Positions 27,704 through 36,666 of a DNA stretch of 44,562 bases are shown here, piece after piece. The position numbers and the translations under genes were made by a program. The DNA lies in the NCBI GenBank assembly GCA_031279635.1, contig JAITIC010000183.1, positions 1-44,562 on the forward strand. The letters are read 5' to 3'. Source of the stretch: Treponema sp. (GTDB lineage Bacteria; Spirochaetota; Spirochaetia; Treponematales; Breznakiellaceae). A model generated the notes under the pieces. It ran no database searches. It was not told where the DNA came from and saw only the letters and a list, made by a program, of their open reading frames with translations. Numbering within the stretch: the stretch's first letter is position 1; each line of letters opens with the position of its first letter.

Positions 27704-29319
27704 TGACAAGAAAACAGACCGCAATTTTAACGGTATTGTCGCTCATCGCCCTGGCGCTGGCCTTCCTCGTGAGCCGCCGCTTTTGGTTCCGCCTGGATTT
27801 TACGCGGAATAGGGCCTACACGATTTCCGAAGTGTCGCGTAACCTCCACAACGAAATACCGGATCAGGTCAGAATAACCTATTATCTTTCCGACAAACTG
27901 CGCTCCATGCATCCCATGCCGGGGGAGATTGAGGATCTCTTGAGGGAGTACGCCGCTTATTCCCGCGGGAAAATACGCCTTGTGGTAAGGGACCCGGTTA
28001 AAGCCCGGCTTGCCGAACAGGTGGAACGCCTGGGCATTCAGCCCCAGCAGATTCAGACCGTGGCCGAGGATCAGTCGAGTCTCGTTACGGTCTACACGGG
28101 TCTTGCCATTGAATACCTGGACACGATAGAAGTGCTGCCGGTGGTGTTTTCCCTTGATACCCTTGAGTATGATTTGACCAGCCGGATTCGCGCACTGGTG
28201 CGGGGCAGCGAGCGCCAAATCGGGATCATTGTGGGGGACAGTTTCCGCCGGTGGAACGAGGATTACGTTTACCTGAATCAGGCTTTTGCCGGGGCGGGTT
28301 ACAAGCCGCGGCTCATTTCACCGGGGGATGAGATTCCGGACAGTCTGCCGGCGCTGTTTGTGCTGGGAGGCGTTGAAGAACTGGACAACTGGGCCTTGTA
28401 CCGGATTGACCGTTATATCCGTCAGGGGGGAAAGGCGCTTTTCGCGCTGGACGGAATCTACGTGGATACCCTCGGCAGCCTTGAGGCGAGAAAACAAAAC
28501 GATCAGGGGCTGCTGGAGATGGTCGCCTCCTACGGCGTGACCGTCCGTCCGGAGATCGTCCTGGATCGGGCCGCCCTGACCCTGCAATACCGGACCGGAA
28601 GTCCCGGCGGGGGCGTGCAGTACCGGATTATTCGCTATCCCCACTGGATCGGGATTCTCCCTGAAAGCGGAAATCTTGAGCATCCGGTGAGCGCCCATTT
28701 CGGCGGCGTGGACCTCTTCTGGGCAAGCCCTCTGGAACTCCATTCGCCCGAAGGAGTGGAGGCGATTCCCCTTTTTACCAGTACCGGCGACGCTTGGGTG
28801 ATGCGGGATACTTTTTACACAAATCCCGACGCCGCCTACCTGTTTGAACGGGACGCGGTGCAAACGCGGGGGCTTAAAATACTCGGAGCGAGCCTTACCG
28901 GAACCTTTCCGGGCTGGTTCGCCAACGCGCCCAAGCCCGTAAGGGAGGGTTCGGAGGAGGAACTGCCCGATATGCCCGCCAGACCCAGGCCGTCGCGTAT
29001 CATTGTCATCGGCGACACGGATTTTGCCACCACTCTTATCAGTGCCAGCGGGGGGATGCAAAACCTGGATTTTCTGCTGCAGGCCGCCGACTGGCTGGGC
29101 AACGACGATGATATTATCGGAATCCGCAACCGTGAATCCCAGGCGGGCCGGCTTGACCGTATCATTGATCCGGAAAAGAGAATCGCCGCCATGCGCCTTG
29201 CCCAGTTTGTCAATGTGATCCTCATGCCGCTTTTGGTTATTTTTGCGGGCCTTCTCCTCGCATGGAGGCGCAGAGCGCGTTTCCGTATATCCGCAAAGGA
29301 ACATTCTGATGACGTATAA
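27703..29319 (+). CDS. GldG-like ABC-type auxiliary protein
   Basis: NRAYTISEVSRNLHNEIPDQVRITYYLSDKL; start overlaps stop of the upstream permease (ATGA). Confidence 0.82.
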   Translation: MTRKQTAILTVLSLIALALAFLVSRRFWFRLDFTRNRAYTISEVSRNLHNEIPDQVRITYYLSDKLRSMHPMPGEIEDLLREYAAYSRGKIRLVVRDPVKARLAEQVERLGIQPQQIQTVAEDQSSLVTVYTGLAIEYLDTIEVLPVVFSLDTLEYDLTSRIRALVRGSERQIGIIVGDSFRRWNEDYVYLNQAFAGAGYKPRLISPGDEIPDSLPALFVLGGVEELDNWALYRIDRYIRQGGKALFALDGIYVDTLGSLEARKQNDQGLLEMVASYGVTVRPEIVLDRAALTLQYRTGSPGGGVQYRIIRYPHWIGILPESGNLEHPVSAHFGGVDLFWASPLELHSPEGVEAIPLFTSTGDAWVMRDTFYTNPDAAYLFERDAVQTRGLKILGASLTGTFPGWFANAPKPVREGSEEELPDMPARPRPSRIIVIGDTDFATTLISASGGMQNLDFLLQAADWLGNDDDIIGIRNRESQAGRLDRIIDPEKRIAAMRLAQFVNVILMPLLVIFAGLLLAWRRRARFRISAKEHSDDV

Positions 29320-30328
29320 CAAAAAACTTTTTATTCATATAATGATAATCGCGGCGCTGGTTCTTGCGTATACCCTGGGCATAGTCTTTGATCCTGAAAG
29401 GACCGCTTTCGGATCCGACCTTCTTTCCTGGATAGATCCGCAGCTCGTTGACCGGATAGACCGTATCGCCATCGAAAGCGGCGGCGAAACCAAGGAACTG
29501 ATTCGTAAAAACGCCGGATGGTTTGTTTCGCATAACGGAAAAGACTACCCGGCCAGACAAATGCGGGTGGAGGTCTTTATCGATCTTCTTGCCAAACGCG
29601 CGCCCTATCCGGTCCGATCCTCAAACGCCTCGTCCCATGAACGGCTGGGACTTACCGAAAACGACGCTTCGCGGATTCTTGTATCGGGCGGCGTGGGGCT
29701 TCCGCTTTTGGACCTCTTGGTTGGGCAGGGGGATAATACCGGACAGGAAGTGTATTTGCGCAGGCGGGGCCAGAACGAGGCTCGTTCCGGCGAGGATGTC
29801 TTTACCTCCTACACCGAAAGTCCGCGCGCCTCCTGGTACAATCTGCGGCTCTTTCCGGAGAGCGAAAACGGCAGTCTGGATGCGGACAGCGTACAGCGCC
29901 TTACCGTCTACGCCGGGGCGCAAATGTCCGGCAATGAAGATGGTGATGGCTCAGACGCTGACGCTTATGGTGATACCGCCGCCGCGCCGGCGGAACTCCG
30001 CGTTTTTACCCGTAACGGCATGGAGTGGATCTTTAGCGGCATACACATCGCCGAGGCGGATATGAACAAGGTGGACTCTTATGTGCGGGGAATCCTCAAC
30101 GTCGAAGGGGATGATTTCAGCGATTCCGATGAAGGCGACCTCATGTTCAACCACAGCCGAATAACGCTGGAGCTGGAAGACGGCAGCGTGAAGACGGTGC
30201 GCCTCGGCCCGCCTGACGAAACAGGCCGCCGCCTTGCACGGGTTTCAGGATCGCCGTATACCTATTCCCTGGCGGGCTGGGCCGCCGAACGGCTGTTCAG
30301 GGATACTTCGTTTTTTGAGAAGCAATGA
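29309..30328 (+). CDS. DUF4340 domain-containing membrane-anchored protein
   Basis: N-terminal TM, IDRIAIESGGETKELIRKNAGWFVSHNGKDYPA; position after GldG. Confidence 0.75.
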   Translation: MTYNKKLFIHIMIIAALVLAYTLGIVFDPERTAFGSDLLSWIDPQLVDRIDRIAIESGGETKELIRKNAGWFVSHNGKDYPARQMRVEVFIDLLAKRAPYPVRSSNASSHERLGLTENDASRILVSGGVGLPLLDLLVGQGDNTGQEVYLRRRGQNEARSGEDVFTSYTESPRASWYNLRLFPESENGSLDADSVQRLTVYAGAQMSGNEDGDGSDADAYGDTAAAPAELRVFTRNGMEWIFSGIHIAEADMNKVDSYVRGILNVEGDDFSDSDEGDLMFNHSRITLELEDGSVKTVRLGPPDETGRRLARVSGSPYTYSLAGWAAERLFRDTSFFEKQ

Positions 30329-30615
30329 GTTGCCAAGAAAAGCAGAATTCCGGGAAACATTCTGTAAAAAGTGCCTGGCATTTCTCATAGACGGACCTCA
30401 CCGATCCTTATCCTCCTGATAATCTGCGCTGAATCTCCAGGAATCCTGGTAATTGGGCGGGTTCGCGGTAAAAAAAATGCCATGCGTGTATCCTGAGAAG
30501 GGAACGGGCCTGGGAAGGCGCGGTTAAGCCGAATTACCGCCGCGTAACGTAAAAACTTGTAAAATAAATTCCGGTATGATAGTATTGCTTTAAGATGGAT
30601 ACAGGAGTCTGATAT

Positions 30616-31902
30616 ATGAAATTATCCCGTTGTTATTTGCCGTTTATCATGACAGGCGGAATTTGTTTGTTCTCCTGCGCAGCTACCGCTTCCGTTTTGG
30701 TAACCAGGCCGCCGTCGTGGGATACCGCCGCCGTTAGCCGCATAGCCGTCGATTCTTTCAGCTCCGGACGGGGGAATACAGAACGCCAGCTTGCCCAGTT
30801 TTTGACAACGACCGCCCTTAAAAATATTCAGGATACCGGAAAATTCATTCTGGTTGATTATGCCGGAATTGCCGGAAAGGAACGTGCTGGTGAAAATACC
30901 GCCGATTACGCGGACGCGGTTCTTTCAGGCGCGATAAGCCGCTTTGACGTAAAAGACAGAACAGAATCGAACATAGGGAAAGACGAGCAAATTTACCATA
31001 CGTATTTTAGGGAAGTAAATTTTGAATTTTCATACTCAATGCGAAGAACCAGTGACGGCGTCATACTCGGTCAGGCCGTCAGGGGGGATTCCCAAACCCA
31101 AAGCGCGTCCGCTCAAAAAGATCTCCCCTCCGCGTATGAAATTGCCAGAACAATAGGGACGCGGCAGCTGGAGTACCTCAAGCGTGAAATAGCCCCCTGG
31201 CAGGTTTATGAAAAGCTGGTCTTTGAAGAGGACAAAACAAAAGATCCGCGCATGAAGAATGCCAAGGCAATGGTCAAGGCGAAAGATTTTCAGTCCGCCT
31301 ATGCCGTGTACAGTGCGGTGTACGCGGATACCTCCAATTTTGCCGCCGGTTTTAACGCGGCGCTGTGCACTGAAATCATGGGGGACATCGCCGGGGCGGC
31401 GCTGCAGATGCGGCGGCTTTGGGAAGGCAACGCAGACTCCAAAGCCCGACAAGAGCTTGCGAGGCTGCAAAAAAATATCGCCGATTTGGAAAAAGTCAGC
31501 GAGTACGGCGGCCAGGGCGACTCGGTTATCGACAGCGCCGTTAAGCAGATTTCCGCCGAATTGCTCAAAAAAATTCCCCGGGGAGCGAGGGTCTCTGTTA
31601 TAGGCTCAAACGGCCAAAACGCGCTGGATTATGCCGTTGATGAATTAAGCGCCGCCTTTGCCAACTCGGGAACCGTCACCGTGGTGGACCGCCGGCAAAT
31701 TAACGCGATCATCGCTGAGCAGCGTTTCCAGATGTCAGGCGACGTAAGCGACGCGACCGCCGTTTCAATCGGACACCTCAGCGGTTCGCAGATCATCATC
31801 TCCTGTTCGCTGACCGGCTCCGGCTCCCTGCGCCGCCTGCGCGTACGGGCCATCAGCGTGGAAAAGGGTGAGGTACTTTACGAGGCTTCACGGCAGGTAT
31901 AG
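30616..31902 (+). CDS. CsgG/LpoB-like lipoprotein
   Basis: Lipobox LFSC; N-terminal IAVDSFSSG... and C-terminal VVDRRQINAIIAEQRFQMSGDVSDATAVSIGHLSGSQIIISCSL. Confidence 0.75.
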   Translation: MKLSRCYLPFIMTGGICLFSCAATASVLVTRPPSWDTAAVSRIAVDSFSSGRGNTERQLAQFLTTTALKNIQDTGKFILVDYAGIAGKERAGENTADYADAVLSGAISRFDVKDRTESNIGKDEQIYHTYFREVNFEFSYSMRRTSDGVILGQAVRGDSQTQSASAQKDLPSAYEIARTIGTRQLEYLKREIAPWQVYEKLVFEEDKTKDPRMKNAKAMVKAKDFQSAYAVYSAVYADTSNFAAGFNAALCTEIMGDIAGAALQMRRLWEGNADSKARQELARLQKNIADLEKVSEYGGQGDSVIDSAVKQISAELLKKIPRGARVSVIGSNGQNALDYAVDELSAAFANSGTVTVVDRRQINAIIAEQRFQMSGDVSDATAVSIGHLSGSQIIISCSLTGSGSLRRLRVRAISVEKGEVLYEASRQV

Positions 31903-32203
31903 GAACCACCCCGTATTTATCCATGTCCACCTGGCCGTATTTCGACACTTCGACGCCCTCTGAGCGGAGCAGGGCCGCCTGTAGTTCCAGACCCTGGCCG
32001 GAATCCAGCGCTATACTGCCGTCGGCCCTGATCACACGATGCCAGGGGAGTTTTTCCTTCTCCGACAGGGAATGAAGCACCCGCACAACCTGCCGCGCGC
32101 CGTTGGGGAACCCGGCGGCCAAGGCAAGATCCCGGTAACAGGAGACCTTTCCCCTGGGAATTGAACGGATGGCTTTGACAATGGCAAGGGTAGACGAAAG
32201 CAT
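31853..32203 (-). CDS. MGMT-family alkyltransferase-like protein (ATL), PWHR active-site variant
   Basis: IPRGKVSCYRDLALAAGFPNGARQVVRVLHS...LPWHRVIRADGSIAL; Trp replaces the acceptor Cys of PCHR. Confidence 0.87.
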   Translation of the reverse strand: MLSSTLAIVKAIRSIPRGKVSCYRDLALAAGFPNGARQVVRVLHSLSEKEKLPWHRVIRADGSIALDSGQGLELQAALLRSEGVEVSKYGQVDMDKYGVVPIPAVKPRKVPHPFPR

Positions 32204-32271
32204 GATGTAGAAGAGTATACCATATTTCATATAGATGATGCATTGCCTCAAAATTAAGTAAAATTGGTAAA

Positions 32272-32290
32272 CCTCCGGCTTTGCCGGAGG
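32272..32290. terminator. Hairpin CCTCCGGC-TTT-GCCGGAGG
   Basis: 8-bp perfect stem, 3-nt loop; no clear poly-U, so terminator function uncertain. Confidence 0.4.
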
Positions 32291-32449
32291 ACTTAACAAG
32301 TTTGACTTTTACGGGAGTATTAAAAGTTTTCAAATTTATACAGAACTGGATCTTGTAATACACAACAAGAAGGTTTTTAAGAGATAGAAAAAATAGGGAC
32401 AAGTATGATGTTCCAGGATAAAGATAATTAAACACATAAATGAGTAAAA

Positions 32450-33042
32450 CGAGGGGGATGTCCAGGAAGTTTGTTGCTTCCTGGACATCCCTCGCATTTG
32501 CTTCCGTTTCGTTGAAACGGTACGCAAATGCCGCACTAAAGAAGCTGTCCGAATAAGTTTTTCAAACTTTTCGGACAGCCCCAACCTTGAAATTCGCAGT
32601 TTTGCAAGGCTGAAAGCCTGAAAAACTGCAAGAGCCAGTCCCAAAACCGTGCGCGTTAGCGCACAGTCAAATAGTTTTGGGACAGGCTCAAACGAATTTA
32701 AATTAAGCAGGGCAGAGGGGCAAACTCGGAAAGGCTAAAAGGGTGAGATAAAATAACAAACAACAAAAATCGTTTTGGGCGGTTCACGAATTCAAGCCCC
32801 CGGCTTTGGGGTATTTGACAAATTTCCCCTCGAACGAGCCCCCGATCCGACACAACCCAACGCTAAAGATACCGTAGGGCTTGCCCCGCGGAGGCTCATC
32901 GGAAGGTTCTCCCCTATTATTTAGTATCTGTCCACAAAGTCGGTTACTTTGCGGACAGACAATGCATTTTCTCGCCTAACGGCTGCGAAAATGCGTTTTT
33001 TAAGGAAGTCTGTCCATAATGTGTCTACATTATGGACAGACT
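32450..33042. repeat. Array of hairpins in the intergenic region (at least eight)
   Basis: Stems at 32450-32494, 32494-32531, 32544-32579, 32596-32629, 32632-32689, 32927-32959, 32963-32995, 33007-33042; see finding. Confidence 0.8.
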
Positions 33043-33068
33043 CTATTTAGGGATAAGCCCTTAATCTG

Positions 33069-33773
33069 CTACTGGGTGTTGTACTTGCGCATATCCGTTA
33101 TCAACTGCTTGGCCCGATTCTGGACCGGCTTGATATAGGGGCCCTCGGCGATGCGGAAAAGAATCTGTATGACGTTGGGGTCTTTGATGCCGTTGTTCTT
33201 TTCGGCGATTTTGGCAAAGGCGTCTATCGCGGAAAGGGCCAGAAGGTTGTCGGGGTTGAGTACGTCAAAGCGGCTGACAATCCATGTGATGATACTGACC
33301 GTTTCATCATTATCGTTCATACCTATATCACCCAGAGCCTTTATCGCTTCTTGCAGTACCATAGGTTCGTTGTCGACAAGGCATATCTTGAGCAGGGTGT
33401 CTTTCGCTTCAGTTGTTCCAATGTTGCCCAGGTATCTGACCGCCTGCCGCCGCACATCGGGGAAATTATTTACAAGCCGGCCGTTCTCCCTTGTCTTGTT
33501 CAGTATCCCCTCCATTGAGAGATACTCCAAGGCCTCGCAGATATCTTCGCCCTTGTTGCCGCGCTCAATAGCCTCCCTGATGTATTCAAGGGCCACCAAT
33601 TTTTGGTCCCTGCTGTCCGCCCGGCTGGTTTCCCGAATAACCATCAATTCGATGGATTCCTGAAGGTAGGACTCCTCAACCGACATCTCCTGATTGGAAG
33701 TCTGTGCCGCCACGGCACCCGCCACGATGAAGACCGCCGCGCACATGATGAAAAAACGCTTGACTGTTAACAT
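33069..33773 (-). CDS. Exported HEAT-repeat protein
   Basis: 234 aa; signal peptide; VRRQAVRYLGNIGTTEAKDTLLKICL, VLQEAIKALGDIG. Confidence 0.75.
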   Translation of the reverse strand: MLTVKRFFIMCAAVFIVAGAVAAQTSNQEMSVEESYLQESIELMVIRETSRADSRDQKLVALEYIREAIERGNKGEDICEALEYLSMEGILNKTRENGRLVNNFPDVRRQAVRYLGNIGTTEAKDTLLKICLVDNEPMVLQEAIKALGDIGMNDNDETVSIITWIVSRFDVLNPDNLLALSAIDAFAKIAEKNNGIKDPNVIQILFRIAEGPYIKPVQNRAKQLITDMRKYNTQ

Positions 33774-33792
33774 AATTGCTCCCTTTTAATTC

Positions 33793-34356
33793 CTAGTTAA
33801 TTATTATCCAGGTATTTTCCGTAGTTTCAAGATCATACAGACGCAGACGGCTGCCGTTGGGGGTTACCGTATATGCCTTTACCCTATGTTGTCCGACAAA
33901 TTCAATATCGTCAACCCTGTCGTTGGCCCGCGAGGGGACTACCACGTTGTTAAAATAATCCTGCGGGTTTTTGAGAACTATGTTCCTTGTTTTCATGGCC
34001 GGCTGTTCGGAAATAGCCGCGAGAAACTCTGGAGACGAAATTTTATCGAAGTATTCATCTGAAATGGCGGCCCTCCAGGCGTCGTAATTCCTGCCGCGGA
34101 TTATCTGGTTCAGATCCTCGATAAACCGCTGCACGTCAATCTTGGTGGAATTAAAAACCTCCTCGCTGACGGTGACAGGATCAAATACCGGCTCCTGTAT
34201 GACCGGAGAGGCCTCAACAACCGGAGCAGACGCCGGGGCCGGCGGGGAAGCGGAACTTGCTTCCGGCGGGACGGCCCCGCCTTGCGGCGCCGAAGCACAG
34301 GAAAAGAAGAGCGCCGGCACAAAGAGTAAAAACGCCAATATCTTTGACCTCACCAT
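33793..34356 (-). CDS. Putative lipoprotein of unknown function
   Basis: Lipobox FFSC after MVRSKILAFLLFVPALFFSCASAP; Pro/Ala linker. Confidence 0.65.
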   Translation of the reverse strand: MVRSKILAFLLFVPALFFSCASAPQGGAVPPEASSASPPAPASAPVVEASPVIQEPVFDPVTVSEEVFNSTKIDVQRFIEDLNQIIRGRNYDAWRAAISDEYFDKISSPEFLAAISEQPAMKTRNIVLKNPQDYFNNVVVPSRANDRVDDIEFVGQHRVKAYTVTPNGSRLRLYDLETTENTWIIIN

Positions 34357-34450
34357 ACCGTATATTTTATTGAATTTTTGGATTCCTGTCAAATATCTTT
34401 TTTAAATTCGTCCCCTTGACCAGCACCCCGCCGCCCGTTATGGTTAGCGT

Positions 34451-34942
34451 ATGTTGAAAGCAGCGTTTCCAGGTTCTTTTGATCCTCCGACTTTGGGGCA
34501 TCTTGACATTATCCGGCGGGCCGCCGCCATTTTTGACGAACTGGTAGTGGTGGTGGCGGAAAACCGCCGCAAAAAGTACCTTTTTTCCGCCGAGGAGCGG
34601 GTTTCAATGATCCGCCGGCTTGCGGCGGATCATAAAAACGTGTCGGTCACGGTATGCGATACCCTGATTGTCGACTTTTTGCAGAAACAGGACATCAAAC
34701 TGCTGGTCCGGGGCGTCCGCGGCACGGATGATTTTTCCTACGAATTTGAGCTTTCCATGATGAACAGGGCTTTGGATCCCCGGATAGAAACTATTTTTAT
34801 GACCACCGCCCCCGAATATTTCGTGCTCCGTTCCTCGTCAATCAAGGAATTGGCCTCTTTTAACGGCAATATCGCCGGCATGGTCCCTCCCCCGGTGGCG
34901 GAGGCGCTCATGGAAAAGTTCCGCCCCCACAACGGGGTCTAA
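34451..34942 (+). CDS. coaD: Phosphopantetheine adenylyltransferase
   Basis: 163 aa; AAFPGSFDPPTLGHLDIIRRA, VRGVRGTDDFSYEFELSMMNR, SSSIKELASF. Confidence 0.95.
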   Translation: MLKAAFPGSFDPPTLGHLDIIRRAAAIFDELVVVVAENRRKKYLFSAEERVSMIRRLAADHKNVSVTVCDTLIVDFLQKQDIKLLVRGVRGTDDFSYEFELSMMNRALDPRIETIFMTTAPEYFVLRSSSIKELASFNGNIAGMVPPPVAEALMEKFRPHNGV

Positions 34943-35026
34943 GACCACAATCGCCATATTTTTTTGTTTTTTCCCCGATTCACTAAAGCGCCTCCCATCT
35001 GCGCGCCATATATAGGGGCGGAGGAA

Positions 35027-36052
35027 ATGATGAAAATGAAGTATTTTTGCTTTCCCTTTGTGGGGATATGCACCCTGTTCCTTACGGTATGCGCCTGTTC
35101 CACAGGGGAGGCGGCGGCAAGCGCGGCCGGACAGATTCTGGGGGCCGGTTCCGAAGCGCCGGTGTTTCTTGCCTGTAAGGCGGCATCGGAAACCGAAATT
35201 GATTTTCAGTTTTCGCGGCCGGTGAAAGTGGTTTCACTGCGTTTTAGTCCCAGCCTTGCCTTTGATTCGGTGGAGAACGGAAGTACCGTTAAGGTAAACA
35301 TCGAGGGAAATACCACTCCGGGAGAACGGTTTACCGCCGATCTTTTGGTGGAATACGAGAAGGGGAATACCATCAACGTGCTGACCCCCCTCCGTACCCG
35401 GAACAACCGTGTTCCCGCGCTGCGGATCAACGAAGTGCGTACCGAGTATTCCAAACCCAAGGTGGAATTTATCGAACTTAAAATACTGGAGGCGGGAAAT
35501 CTGGGGGCGCTGCGGGTGTATGCCGCCGGGAATTACAAAAACCCGCTGATCTACGAATTTGCTTCGGTAGAGGTTACGAAAGGGGAATATGTGGTCCTGC
35601 ACCTGCGTACTACCGAAGAGACAAACCGGGATGAGTACGGAAAAAACCTTGGCGAATCAGGCGGCAGCGAAGCGGATGCCGGGGCTAGAGATTTTTGGGT
35701 ACCGGGCACAGCCAAGCTGCTGCATAAAACTGATGCAATTTATATAGTGGATCAGGATGATCGGGTGATTGACGCGGTGATGCTTGCCGAAAATCCCGAT
35801 CCCTGGTGGGGCAAGGAATATTTTGCCGAAGCCGCAGATCTTTTGTTCAAACAGGGGGCGTGGAAATCGGCGGAGGGAAAAATTGCCGGTCCCGCGGATT
35901 CGGTGAATGCCGGCGCGACCACCGCAACCCGGAGCATCTGCCGGGATGAAACCAAAGAGGACACCAATACCGCCGCCGACTGGTATATAACCGCCAGCAG
36001 CAACGCGACACCGGGGAAACAAAACAGCATCAAACGGTATGTTCCTAAATGA
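35027..36052 (+). CDS. Putative lipoprotein (possible lamin-tail-like domain)
   Basis: Signal/lipobox LTVCACS; LRINEVRTEYSKPKVEFIELKILEAGNLGALRVYAAGN; DAVMLAENP...ATPGKQN. Confidence 0.6.
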   Translation: MMKMKYFCFPFVGICTLFLTVCACSTGEAAASAAGQILGAGSEAPVFLACKAASETEIDFQFSRPVKVVSLRFSPSLAFDSVENGSTVKVNIEGNTTPGERFTADLLVEYEKGNTINVLTPLRTRNNRVPALRINEVRTEYSKPKVEFIELKILEAGNLGALRVYAAGNYKNPLIYEFASVEVTKGEYVVLHLRTTEETNRDEYGKNLGESGGSEADAGARDFWVPGTAKLLHKTDAIYIVDQDDRVIDAVMLAENPDPWWGKEYFAEAADLLFKQGAWKSAEGKIAGPADSVNAGATTATRSICRDETKEDTNTAADWYITASSNATPGKQNSIKRYVPK

Positions 36053-36057
36053 AGCTC

Positions 36058-36381
36058 TTAAATGAGGCTCTTGAAAAGGGCTTCAATGTCATGCTTGGGG
36101 ACGGCGCCGATTTTCTGCGCCGCCACCGATCCGTCTTTGTACAGGATCAGTGTGGGGATTGAGACAATCCCGTGCCGCCCCGCAAGCTCGTTTTCCTCAT
36201 CGACATTTACCTTGCCGACTTTGATCCGCCCCGTGTACTCTTCGGCAAGCTGATCGATCAGGGGACCGATCATTTTACACGGGCCGCACCAGGAAGCCCA
36301 GAAATCAATCAGCACCGGAACGGGCGATTTGAGCACTTCGGCTTCAAAATTGCCGCCGGTTATCGTAACTCCACCACTCAC
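36058..36381 (-). CDS. trxA: Thioredoxin (GTG start proposed)
   Basis: VLIDFWASWCGPCKMIGPLIDQLA, KVNVDEENELAGRHGIVSIPTL; GGGAGGAG precedes GTG at 36381. Confidence 0.92.
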   Translation of the reverse strand: MSGGVTITGGNFEAEVLKSPVPVLIDFWASWCGPCKMIGPLIDQLAEEYTGRIKVGKVNVDEENELAGRHGIVSIPTLILYKDGSVAAQKIGAVPKHDIEALFKSLI

Positions 36382-36578
36382 AGAAAACTCCTCCCAAATA
36401 TTTATAGATATTTTCAGTGTAGCGCATTGGACGGATTGCCGCAATAGCCGGAGGGGAAGGACCGGAATTCCGAATTCAACCGCAGACCGTCACAGACAGA
36501 ACGGGCAAAACCGGTATGATAGCATGTAAGCGCGGAAATTGCTCCCGGCTCCACTTTCCTCGTTTTCAGGCAAAAACA

Positions 36579-36610
36579 GGCTGTTCCAAAACTTCAGTTT
36601 TGGAACAGGC
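36579..36610. repeat. Isolated hairpin CTGTTCCAAAACT / AGTTTTGGAACAG
   Basis: 13-bp perfect inverted repeat (581-593 with 596-608), like the 32.5-33.0 kb array. Confidence 0.75.
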
Positions 36611-36666
36611 CCGTATGATAAATTATTCCCTTTGAAATTATAGGCACGCACAAGAGTGACGCAATG

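Noticed and set aside
28318-29322. 334-aa minus-strand ORF opposite the GldG-like gene
   Set aside because: Shadow ORF in GC-rich coding DNA; Gly/His/Arg-rich and no motif.
32336-32644. 102-aa minus-strand ORF across the hairpin block
   Set aside because: Its sequence is mostly hairpin arms; no RBS or family resemblance.
32850-32880. ACCCAAC/GTTGGGT words suggestive of an integron attC R box
   Set aside because: No partner R box at suitable distance and no integrase or cassette layout.
32450-33042. CRISPR array
   Set aside because: Hairpins differ in sequence; no constant direct repeat with regular spacers and no cas genes.
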